From positions 1 through 8,541 of the forward strand of contig JAGDDC010000314.1 of NCBI GenBank assembly GCA_017958245.1: a DNA stretch of 8,541 nucleotides, given 5' to 3'. The DNA comes from Lachnospiraceae bacterium. GTDB lineage: Bacteria; Bacillota_A; Clostridia; Lachnospirales; Lachnospiraceae. The notes beneath the pieces were generated by a model. The model saw only the letters and a program-made list of their open reading frames with translations, was not told where the DNA came from and did not search any database. Positions 1-5,355 of the stretch are shown here, in pieces (the stretch's first letter is position 1; each line of letters begins with the position of its first letter). The position numbers and the translations under genes are program-made.

Positions 1-39
1 GACGGGGTTGCGAAGCAGCCGTCTTATAACGCGCCTCGT

Positions 40-60
40 CGTAGCCAGGCACGGGCTACG
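40..60 (+). other. Short stem-loop near left edge
   Basis: CGTAGCC at 40-46 pairs perfectly with GGCTACG at 54-60 around a 7-base loop. The stem can be extended by one G-T and one G-C pair (38-39 with 61-62). No T-tract follows, so it is not a typical intrinsic terminator. A second small hairpin follows at 70-83 (GCGAA, 4-base loop, TTCGC). Both lie upstream of the first gene. I see no supportable gene between 1 and 109, and the role of the hairpins is unknown. Confidence 0.35.
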
Positions 61-96
61 GCATTAACTGCGAAGCGTTTCGCGAGTCTGACAAAT

Positions 97-103
97 GAGG
101 TGG
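97..103 (+). promoter_or_regulatory. Ribosome binding site deciding the start at 110
   Basis: GAGGTGG lies 6 bases before the ATG at 110. The alternative in-frame ATG at 95 has no purine-rich element at a useful distance upstream and itself overlaps this site. The start at 110 is therefore preferred, giving a protein beginning MFGHLFGKKG. Confidence 0.6.
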
Positions 104-109
104 ATCCGG

Positions 110-337
110 ATGTTTGGTCATTTGTTTGGAAAGAAGGGCGCAGGCCCTGTGTACGATTATGATCCCGCAAGGGAGAAGCCTGTCATCCGCGCCTCGATAT
201 GCACAGGTGAGCAGGTCGCGGGCTTCAAGGACAGGGAGACGGGGCATTTTCGTGAGGTGGCGCTGATCCGCGACGGAGCAGACATGGAGGCTTTTCTGGC
301 CGCATGCGGCGTGGATCACGTGGACACGGAGTACTAG
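110..337 (+). CDS. Small conserved-looking hypothetical protein (75 aa)
   Basis: I do not recognise a named function. The 75-residue product starts MFGHLFGKKG, is basic at its N-terminus, and continues with a stretch around 'PVIRASICTGEQVAGFKD' (about residues 24-41) that reads like a compact soluble domain. No signal peptide or convincing membrane segment is visible. Two cysteines are present (in 'SICTGEQ' and 'AACGVD'), which is too few for a metal cluster. From memory, short proteins with this 'IC-GEQVAGFKD-ETG' pattern occur in Clostridia, sometimes with unreliable automatic names. The start is chosen because GAGGTGG sits 6 bases upstream. The stop at 335-337 lies 76 bases before the ATP-binding protein gene, so co-transcription is possible but unproven. 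A 12-bp stretch of its 3' end is repeated just downstream (369-380). Confidence 0.7.
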   Translation: MFGHLFGKKGAGPVYDYDPAREKPVIRASICTGEQVAGFKDRETGHFREVALIRDGADMEAFLAACGVDHVDTEY

Positions 338-380
338 AGCCGCAGGGGACCGCAGGTACAGACAGCGGATGCGGCGTGGA
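304..380 (+). repeat. 12-bp direct repeat at the 3' end of the first gene
   Basis: ATGCGGCGTGGA occurs at 304-315, inside the end of the first gene, and again at 369-380, in the spacer before the next gene, 65 bases apart. The flanking bases also look related (GGATCACG against GGAGTACG). The peptides encoded at the two copies are similar (CGVDHVDTEY against CGVEYARMEF, the latter in a different frame). This may be a relic of a partial duplication of the gene end, or coincidence in GC-rich DNA. Confidence 0.4.
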
Positions 381-413
381 GTACGCCCGGATGGAGTTTG
401 AGAGGTACAGGAC

Positions 414-881
414 ATGAGGGAACTTACTATAGAGGCTTTGACGGACAACCTGGCGAAGGTCCTCGGTTTGATCGACGAGGAACTTGAGGCGGCGGGCTGC
501 CCGATGAAGATACAGATGCAGATAGATATCGCGGTCGAGGAGATCTTTGTAAATGTGGCGCGCTACGCGTACAGCCCCGCGACAGGCAACGTGACCGTGC
601 AGATCGAGACGGTAAAACCCGGAGCAAAGGGCGGCAAGACGGCGAAAGAGTCTCCCGCAGACCATGCGGCGGATGAGGCCCCCTCAGCGATCATCACCTT
701 CACAGACAGCGGCGTCCCCTACGATCCGCTTGCAAAGGCTGACCCCGACGTCACGCTTCCCGCAGAAGAGAGGCAGATCGGTGGCCTCGGCATTTACATG
801 GTCAAGAAGAGCATGGATGACATGAAATACGAGTACAAAGACGGACACAACATCCTGACACTCATAAAGAAACTTTCTTGA
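414..881 (+). CDS. Anti-sigma-factor-type ATP-binding protein (RsbW/SpoIIAB-like)
   Basis: This cytoplasmic 155-aa protein has the layout of the RsbW/SpoIIAB serine kinases (GHKL ATPase fold). In that family the protein binds a sigma factor or phosphorylates a STAS-domain antagonist. The N-box is at about residues 40-53 (AVEEIFVNVARYAY, with E43 and N47 as the likely Mg/ATP residues). The G1 box is FTDSGVPYDP at 96-105 and the G2 box is GGLGIYMV at 123-130. Length is close to the family's usual 140-150 residues. A Lys/Ala/Pro-rich stretch of about 24 residues (68-91) interrupts the sheet between the N and G1 boxes and looks like an inserted flexible loop. GAGAGG ends 8 bases before the ATG, supporting the start. 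No STAS partner or sigma factor gene lies in the window, so its target is unknown. The ATPase fold is well supported; the anti-sigma role is inferred from the family. Confidence 0.88.
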   Translation: MRELTIEALTDNLAKVLGLIDEELEAAGCPMKIQMQIDIAVEEIFVNVARYAYSPATGNVTVQIETVKPGAKGGKTAKESPADHAADEAPSAIITFTDSGVPYDPLAKADPDVTLPAEERQIGGLGIYMVKKSMDDMKYEYKDGHNILTLIKKLS

Positions 882-889
882 TCGTGACC

Positions 890-916
890 GTGACAGGGCC
901 CGGACACACATATAAG
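890..916 (+). promoter_or_regulatory. Weak candidate promoter before the regulator gene
   Basis: GTGACA (890-895, five of six matches to TTGACA) and TATAAG (911-916, five of six to TATAAT) are separated by 15 bases, which is shorter than the usual 17. They lie in the 109-base spacer between the ATP-binding protein and the regulator. This is a weak call made by eye. Confidence 0.25.
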
Positions 917-920
917 GTGC

Positions 921-980
921 GCACGACAAACCCGATAACCGCACGACAAGCGCACAACCAGCACGATTACCGCACTCACG
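921..980 (+). repeat. Three imperfect 20-base units upstream of the regulator gene
   Basis: Units at 921-940, 941-960 and 961-980 each begin GCACGA. The first two share their first 9 bases (GCACGACAA) and match at about 13 of 20 positions; the third is more diverged. A related longer echo is CCGATAACCGCAC (932-944) against ACGATTACCGCAC (963-975). A 20-base period is about two helical turns and would put repeats on the same DNA face. The array ends at the ribosome binding site of the regulator gene. It could be a binding site array or a decayed microsatellite. Confidence 0.4.
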
Positions 981-984
981 GAGG
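980..984 (+). promoter_or_regulatory. Ribosome binding site deciding the start at 991
   Basis: GGAGG lies 6 bases before the ATG at 991. A TTG at 985 is in frame but directly abuts this site, so it cannot be used as the start. The regulator therefore begins MKLSMVGG. Confidence 0.8.
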
Positions 985-990
985 TTGCCC

Positions 991-1902
991 ATGAAACTCA
1001 GCATGGTTGGAGGGATCATAGCAGCGGCGAGCAAGAAGGTCGCGAAGCCCCTGATGCAGGTCGGAGAGATATCGGTCATACGCCGCATCGTCATCTCCTA
1101 CCAGCAGGCCGGCATCTTCCCCATCGTCATCATCACGGGCGCGCAGGAGGACGAGGTCAAAAAGCAGCTCGCGAGCCTCGGCGTGATCTTCCTGCAGAAC
1201 GACCGCTCCGACGAGCCGGAACTCATGGATTCCGTCCGCATCGGACTTAAGTACCTCTACGGCAAATGCGACCGCGTCGCCTTCACACCGGTGAACGTCC
1301 CCATGTTCACACCCGCGACGGTCTCCGCACTTCTTCGCGTCAAGGCAGACATAGTCGCGCCCTCGCACCACGGCAGGGGCGGACATCCCGTGATCCTCGC
1401 GGACCGCGTGATCCCGCAGCTCATGGATTACAAGGGGCCGGGAGGCCTGAGGAACGCCATGAAAGAGTGCGACGTCGAGCGCGTATGGGTGGAGACGGAA
1501 GACAGGGGAGTGGTGACGAGTGTCTACAACGAGGATGAGCTTGAGGCACGCTTAAAGGACCACAACAACGCCCTGCTCCACCCCGTACTTCACATGCAGC
1601 TTGAGAGCGAGGTTCCCTTCTTCTCGGACAGACTGAAGCTCCTGCTCTTTCTCCTCGCGGACACCCAGAACATGCACGAAGCCTGCACCCTGTCGGGACT
1701 CGCTCCCAGCAAGGCGTGGAGCATGATCAACAAACTCGAGCAGAGCATAGATCTGAAGGTCGTTGAGCGTCTCCGCGGCGGAAAGAGCGGCGGAAGCACG
1801 AGCCTCACCTCGGACGGCCTCGATTTCTACATGAGATACACCCGCTTCGAGGCGCGCGTGTACTCATACGCCCAAGAAGAATTCAAAAAAAGGTTCTCTT
1901 AA
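991..1902 (+). CDS. Predicted regulator: eroded MobA/MocA-like domain fused to ModE-type winged helix
   Basis: 303 aa in two parts. Residues 1-185 follow the MobA/MocA nucleotidyltransferase fold: a glycine-rich first strand (GGIIAAAS), 'IVIITGAQEDEV' (45-56), a GRGGHPVIL element (128-136) and a GPGGLRNAM element (149-157). Residues about 213-285 match the DNA-binding winged helix of ModE/LysR-type proteins, ending in the signature VVERLRGGKSGGSTSLTSDG (257-276). The enzyme signatures are damaged. LAAGxSxR is reduced to IIAAASKKVAKP (9-20), about three residues shorter and without the conserved Gly and Arg. The metal-binding Asp of the 'GDMP' motif is Asn102 in PVNVP, and the late 'DxDT' aspartates read SVYN. 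Compared with the intact MocA encoded at 2117, the domain is probably catalytically dead. The DNA-binding half and its position upstream of the xdh operon suggest control of molybdenum hydroxylase genes. ModE itself senses molybdate through C-terminal MOP domains, which are absent here. The ligand is unknown. Confidence 0.8.
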   Translation: MKLSMVGGIIAAASKKVAKPLMQVGEISVIRRIVISYQQAGIFPIVIITGAQEDEVKKQLASLGVIFLQNDRSDEPELMDSVRIGLKYLYGKCDRVAFTPVNVPMFTPATVSALLRVKADIVAPSHHGRGGHPVILADRVIPQLMDYKGPGGLRNAMKECDVERVWVETEDRGVVTSVYNEDELEARLKDHNNALLHPVLHMQLESEVPFFSDRLKLLLFLLADTQNMHEACTLSGLAPSKAWSMINKLEQSIDLKVVERLRGGKSGGSTSLTSDGLDFYMRYTRFEARVYSYAQEEFKKRFS

Positions 1903-1958
1903 AGACCCCGCCCCCCTCGCACAGCGGGCCGCTTTCCAAAGCTCCCGAGCCACCATCA

Positions 1959-1987
1959 TTTATACTACGACTTTGACATAATATAAC
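1959..1987 (+). promoter_or_regulatory. Candidate promoter with overlapping short inverted repeat
   Basis: TTTATA (1959-1964, four of six) and TATAAC (1982-1987, five of six) are 17 bases apart in the AT-rich spacer, placing a start near 1994. ATAAT (1978-1982) and ATTAT (1989-1993) form a small inverted repeat over the -10 element and could be an operator half-site pair. A TTGACA also occurs at 1973-1978, but it has no good -10 at the right distance. Called by eye and unproven. Confidence 0.3.
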
Positions 1988-1994
1988 AATTATC

Positions 1995-2038
1995 AGAGTG
2001 ATTTTTGTACAAATTGCACAAAAACCACTCTTTTTTTT
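1995..2038 (+). terminator. Intrinsic terminator or attenuator between regulator and mocA
   Basis: AGAGTGATTTTTGT (1995-2008) pairs with ACAAAAACCACTCT (2018-2031) with a single A-C mismatch around a 9-base loop. It is followed by eight consecutive T (2031-2038). This has the form of an intrinsic terminator on the + strand, 93 bases after the regulator stop. On the other strand no T-run follows, so it is one-directional. If the promoter at 1959-1987 is used, the hairpin would form at the very 5' end of the transcript and could act as an attenuator of the mocA-xdh operon instead. Confidence 0.75.
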
Positions 2039-2062
2039 CTACGTGTATCTCTTGGGAGTACT

Positions 2063-2092
2063 TTGCTATAGGAACAAAATCCGTGATAGAAT
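2063..2092 (+). promoter_or_regulatory. Candidate promoter of the mocA-xdhACB operon
   Basis: TTGCTA (2063-2068, four of six) and TAGAAT (2087-2092, five of six) are separated by 18 bases, downstream of the terminator hairpin. They place a transcription start a few bases before the AAGGAGG ribosome binding site (2102-2108) of mocA. This would allow the operon to be transcribed independently of the upstream regulator. Read by eye; moderate support. Confidence 0.4.
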
Positions 2093-2116
2093 AAGCAGTA
2101 GAAGGAGGTTGGAGCC

Positions 2117-2722
2117 ATGGAAACGATAAGGGCGCTCATACTCGCAGCCGGACTGTCCTCCCGCATGGAGGATTTCAAGCCGCTGATGCCTCTCAAGGGC
2201 AAGACGGTGATCGAGAACACCGCAGACAGCGTACTTGACGGCGGCGCAGCTTCTCTCACAGTCGTCGTGGGCTACCGCGCGGAAGACATCGAAAGACTTC
2301 TCGCGAAGCGCTACGGGGACCGGGTCATCTGCGCAAGGAACGAGGCTTACGCCACATCTGACATGCTCTGCTCCGTAAAGACAGGCTTGAAGGCCATGCC
2401 TTCGTGCGATGCTTTCTTTCTGCTCCCCGGGGATATGCCCGTCATCAGGAAGCAGACCTTCGAGGCGCTTCGTGAGAGGCGCGACGGCAGGAAGAGCATC
2501 ATTTTCCCGACTCTTGAGGGACGCCGCAAGCACCCCCCGCTCATCGACAGCCGCTTCATACCCGAGATCCTTGGGTTTGATGGCGAGGGAGGACTGCGAA
2601 GCCTGTGGAAGCTGCACGAAGAGGAGATCTTGGAAGTCCCGGTCACTGACCGCGGCACCGGACTCGACCTCGATACGCAGCAGGATTACAGGGAGTGCTT
2701 AAACACTTACGAATCTGATTAG
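2117..2722 (+). CDS. mocA: Molybdenum cofactor cytidylyltransferase (MocA-like)
   Basis: The 201-aa protein is predicted to join CTP to molybdopterin-bound molybdenum, giving the cytosine-dinucleotide cofactor used by xanthine dehydrogenase-family enzymes. The nucleotide-binding motif LAAGLSSRM is at residues 9-17, followed by KPL (21-23). The metal-binding GDMP is at 105-108, and the late DLDT (184-187) supplies the second aspartate pair. Length is usual for MocA (about 190-200 aa). One oddity is that the family's GHP loop reads GRRKHPPLI (135-143): the Gly before His is missing, perhaps through loss of one codon. CTP rather than GTP specificity is inferred from resemblance to MocA and from the adjacent xdh genes. 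AAGGAGG lies 8 bases before the ATG. The stop codon overlaps the ribosome binding site of xdhA, so the genes are co-transcribed and probably co-translated. Confidence 0.88.
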   Translation: METIRALILAAGLSSRMEDFKPLMPLKGKTVIENTADSVLDGGAASLTVVVGYRAEDIERLLAKRYGDRVICARNEAYATSDMLCSVKTGLKAMPSCDAFFLLPGDMPVIRKQTFEALRERRDGRKSIIFPTLEGRRKHPPLIDSRFIPEILGFDGEGGLRSLWKLHEEEILEVPVTDRGTGLDLDTQQDYRECLNTYESD

Positions 2723-2726
2723 GAGG
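2721..2726 (+). promoter_or_regulatory. Ribosome binding site of xdhA, overlapping the mocA stop
   Basis: AGGAGG overlaps the TAG stop of mocA (2720-2722). The nearest in-frame ATG (2739) is 12 bases away, a rather long spacing. An in-frame TTG at 2730 is only 3 bases away and a CTG at 2733 is 6 bases away. ATG at 2739 is preferred, because the peptide it starts (MEKICQSVVKKD) resembles the usual family N-terminus, but the choice is not certain. Confidence 0.65.
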
Positions 2727-2738
2727 TATTTGCTGATT

Positions 2739-4880
2739 ATGGAGAAAATCTGTCAGTCTGTAGTCAAAAAGGACCATGCCCCGAAGATCGAGGGCAGGAG
2801 CGTCTACGTAGGCGACTATGTCACCGCGCGTGACGGCAGACCTATTCTTACGGGCAAGCTTCTGCATTCGAAGCTTGCGAGGGCGAAGGTTTTGTCGGTC
2901 GACGTTCCCAAACTCCCCGAGGGGTATTTCTACGTGGACGCAAAGGATGTCCCCGGAGACAACAACGTCAACATCGTCCTTGACGACACCCCGGTTTACT
3001 GCAGGGAGACCGTCGAGTACATCGGCGAGCCCATCGGTATGGTAGTCGGACCGGACGAGAAGGAAGTATGCCGCATCCTTTCCGAGATCAACGTAAACTA
3101 CGAAGAGCTTGAGCCCGTTCTCGACATACGCACGGGCGAGAAGAACTTCTTCGATTACGAGTTCGGTCACGGCGACATGGAGAAGGCATTTGCCGAGGCG
3201 GACAGGGTGTTCGAGGAAGAGTTCGAGACGGGATACCAGGACCAGACATATCTCGAGACCCAGGGCATGATGGCTGAGCCCGAGGCTGACGGCAGGATGT
3301 TCGTTCACGGATCGAGCCAGTGCGCGTACTACATTCACGGAGCTGTGATGAGAGTACTCGGCTGCGGCCCCGACGGCGTGCATATCCTTCAGGATCCCAC
3401 CGGCGGCGGATTCGGCGGAAAGGAAGCATTTCCCTCGATACTCGGATCTCAGGTGGCGGTAGCCGCTCGCAAGGCGGGCGCACCCGTTCGCTGCGTGTTT
3501 GACAGACGCGAAGACCTTGAGTTCACATCAAAGCGCCATCCCTCACTCTGCCGCTACAAGATGGCAGTGAAGGACGGAAGAGTTACCGCGGTAGACTGCG
3601 ACGTCATCTTCAACGCGGGAGCTTATTCGACACTTTCGGCCGTAGTGCTGCAGCGCGGTATCATCGCGGCACCCGGCGTTTACAACATACCGAACGTTCA
3701 CGTCCGCGGCAGGGCAGTCAAGACCAACACCACACCCTGCGGCGCGTACAGAGGCTTCGGCGGTCCCCAGACCTTCTTCGCTATCGAGAGGATGATGGAC
3801 CACGTGGCTCAGGCGCTGGGCGTTGACGAGATCGCTTTCAAGGAAGCACACCTCGTAAAGAAGGGCGACATGACCTCGACTCAGGGCATGTATCATTTCC
3901 CGGTACCGCTTCAGGACATGATCGACGAAGTCGACAAGAACTGCGAACTGAAGCGCAAGCACGAGGAGTACAAGAAGCCTCAGACCGGGCGTTACCGCAG
4001 GGGCATGGGCTTCTCAGCTTACTTCCACGGCGCGGGCTTCACAGGCTCGGGCGAGCGCGACCTGATCAAGGCCGTTGCGAAGCTCCGCAAATACAAAGAC
4101 GGCACCGTTGAGGTGCTCGCGGCAAACGGAGACATAGGACAGGGCGTTCGTACCACATTTCCCAAGATCGTGGCGCACGAGCTCAACATCCCGCTCGAGA
4201 AGGTATATTATGACCATCCCGACACCGCGAGAGTTCCCGATTCCGGCCCTACCGTTGCTTCCCGTTCACTCATGGTAGTCGGCGAGCTGCTCCGCCGCGC
4301 GGCGATCAAGCTCAGAGAGATCTGGAAGGAAGGCGAGGAGCAGGAGGTCGAGGAGCATTTCAAGGAGCCCGATTTCGTGATCCCGTTCTACCTTGACAAG
4401 TTCCAGGGCGATGCTTATCCCACCTACGCCTGGGGAGTGAACGCCATAGAGGTGGAGATAGACACCTACACAGGTATCGCAAAGGTACTCAACGCTGTCG
4501 GCAACTTTGATGTCGGCACACCTATAGATGAAAACATCGTTGTCGGCCAGATGGAGGGCGGTTTCCTTCAGGGCATCGGCTACGCGTCCATTGAGAAGAT
4601 GGATTACGACTCGAAGGGCAGGATCCGCAACAATTCCTTCTCGGATTACCTGATCCCCACGACCAAGGACGTTCCGAACCTGACCGCGCTGCTCCACGTC
4701 GAGAAGTACCCGGAGGGCCCTTACGGTGCGAAGGGCGCGGGCGAGCTTCCGCTGGTAGGCGCGACGGCGGCTTTCGTGTCAGCTGTTGAGCAGGCGCTCG
4801 GAGCTTCAAAGCACAGCCTGAACCACGCGCCGTTCACCGCCGAAGACACGCTGAAAGAACTTACGAAGGAGGGCAGATGA
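2739..4880 (+). CDS. xdhA: Xanthine dehydrogenase, molybdenum-binding subunit
   Basis: The 713-aa catalytic subunit of a xanthine dehydrogenase-family hydroxylase carries the molybdopterin cofactor and the substrate pocket. Visible motifs are TGGGFGGKE (221-229), LQRGIIAAPGVYNIPN (around R306), CGAYRGFGGPQ (334-344) and YGAKGAGELPL (662-672). By eye alignment with bovine enzyme, E229 corresponds to Glu802, R306 to Arg880, R338/F340 to Arg912/Phe914 and E669 to the catalytic base Glu1261. Glu802 and Arg880 equivalents are typical of purine hydroxylases and are replaced in aldehyde oxidases, so a purine substrate is favoured. Length is slightly below the usual 750-770 aa for stand-alone Mo subunits. 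It has no iron-sulfur or FAD domain; those are supplied by the next two genes. A start at TTG 2730 would add three residues. Its stop is one base before the xdhC start codon. Confidence 0.92.
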   Translation: MEKICQSVVKKDHAPKIEGRSVYVGDYVTARDGRPILTGKLLHSKLARAKVLSVDVPKLPEGYFYVDAKDVPGDNNVNIVLDDTPVYCRETVEYIGEPIGMVVGPDEKEVCRILSEINVNYEELEPVLDIRTGEKNFFDYEFGHGDMEKAFAEADRVFEEEFETGYQDQTYLETQGMMAEPEADGRMFVHGSSQCAYYIHGAVMRVLGCGPDGVHILQDPTGGGFGGKEAFPSILGSQVAVAARKAGAPVRCVFDRREDLEFTSKRHPSLCRYKMAVKDGRVTAVDCDVIFNAGAYSTLSAVVLQRGIIAAPGVYNIPNVHVRGRAVKTNTTPCGAYRGFGGPQTFFAIERMMDHVAQALGVDEIAFKEAHLVKKGDMTSTQGMYHFPVPLQDMIDEVDKNCELKRKHEEYKKPQTGRYRRGMGFSAYFHGAGFTGSGERDLIKAVAKLRKYKDGTVEVLAANGDIGQGVRTTFPKIVAHELNIPLEKVYYDHPDTARVPDSGPTVASRSLMVVGELLRRAAIKLREIWKEGEEQEVEEHFKEPDFVIPFYLDKFQGDAYPTYAWGVNAIEVEIDTYTGIAKVLNAVGNFDVGTPIDENIVVGQMEGGFLQGIGYASIEKMDYDSKGRIRNNSFSDYLIPTTKDVPNLTALLHVEKYPEGPYGAKGAGELPLVGATAAFVSAVEQALGASKHSLNHAPFTAEDTLKELTKEGR

Positions 4881-4881
4881 G

Positions 4882-5355
4882 ATGGATGCTATCAGATTTA
4901 TCTTAAACGGCAAGGAAGTTGCCTATGAAGGTTCCGGCGCCGACCGCCTGCTCGACGTCCTTCGCGACTGCTTTTCATGTAAGAGCGTCAAATGTGGCTG
5001 CAAAGAGGGCGAATGTGGTGCCTGCTCCGTTCTGATCGACGGAGTGCTGATCAATTCCTGCTGCGTCGCTATGGGCGCTGTCGAGGGATCGACCGTAGTC
5101 ACGATCGAGGGCTTCCGTGAGACCGAGCGTTTCGCGGCTCTCTCAAAGGCATTTGGCGAACTTTCCGCAGTACAGTGCGGTTTCTGTATACCCGGTATGG
5201 TCCTTGCGGCAGAGGCTCTCCTCTCGAAGAACCCTCACCCGACCGAGGACGACATACGCGAGGGCCTGTCCGGCAACCTCTGCAGATGCACGGGCTACAA
5301 CGCCATCGTAAACGCTGTCAAAAACGCTGCAAAGGAGGGAAATGGATTATGGTAA
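4882..5355 (+). CDS. xdhC: Xanthine dehydrogenase, 2Fe-2S subunit
   Basis: The 157-aa iron-sulfur subunit relays electrons from the Mo site to FAD. The N-terminal plant-ferredoxin-type cluster is bound by C40, C45, C48 and C60 (GCKEGECGAC, then NSC). The C-terminal helical domain binds the second cluster through C99 and C102 (QCGFC) and C134 and C136 (CRCTGY). Length and order match the usual 150-160 aa small subunit. An extra cysteine, C38, lies two residues before the first ligand, and C33 and C61 are further non-canonical cysteines. The start is supported by AAGGAGG 9 bases upstream. It begins one base after the xdhA stop, and its end overlaps the xdhB start by 7 bases, indicating translational coupling. 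The symbol follows E. coli naming, where XdhC is the 2Fe-2S subunit. Confidence 0.93.
   Translation: MDAIRFILNGKEVAYEGSGADRLLDVLRDCFSCKSVKCGCKEGECGACSVLIDGVLINSCCVAMGAVEGSTVVTIEGFRETERFAALSKAFGELSAVQCGFCIPGMVLAAEALLSKNPHPTEDDIREGLSGNLCRCTGYNAIVNAVKNAAKEGNGLW
5331..5338 (+). promoter_or_regulatory. Ribosome binding site deciding the xdhB start
   Basis: AAAGGAGG lies inside the end of xdhC, 10 bases before the ATG at 5349. It fixes the xdhB start at 5349. The same frame stays open far upstream (to at least 5175), but that extension simply overlaps xdhC in another frame and encodes no known domain. Confidence 0.75.

Noticed and set aside
1..94. Possible tRNA or structured RNA at the left edge, because of the stem-loops
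   Set aside because: The two hairpins do not form a cloverleaf and no T-loop or anticodon arm consensus is seen.
1..159. Frame open from the left edge that might be the tail of an upstream gene
   Set aside because: The run of about 53 codons overlaps the better supported gene at 110 and encodes nothing recognisable. The other two frames stop by 29 and 67, so an upstream gene end cannot be assigned.
1266..1538. Plus-strand open frame inside the regulator gene
   Set aside because: It is Arg/His-rich out-of-frame translation of a gene with recognisable domains.
2041..2116. Possible purine or molybdenum-cofactor riboswitch ahead of mocA
   Set aside because: GGGAGTACTTTGCTATAGG superficially recalls part of the purine aptamer core, but the paired stems and other conserved bases are missing. 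The leader is also too short for the cofactor aptamer.
2066..2617. Minus-strand open frame of 183 codons across the mocA promoter region
   Set aside because: It overlaps mocA and the intergenic regulatory region and shows no family motif.
2643..3383. Long open frame of 246 codons on the minus strand
   Set aside because: It lies wholly opposite mocA and xdhA, has no recognisable domain and no ribosome site, and is a typical mirror of GC-rich codon use.
5175..5348. N-terminal extension of xdhB into xdhC
   Set aside because: The frame is open by chance. The extension has no FAD-family similarity, and a proper ribosome site supports the start at 5349.
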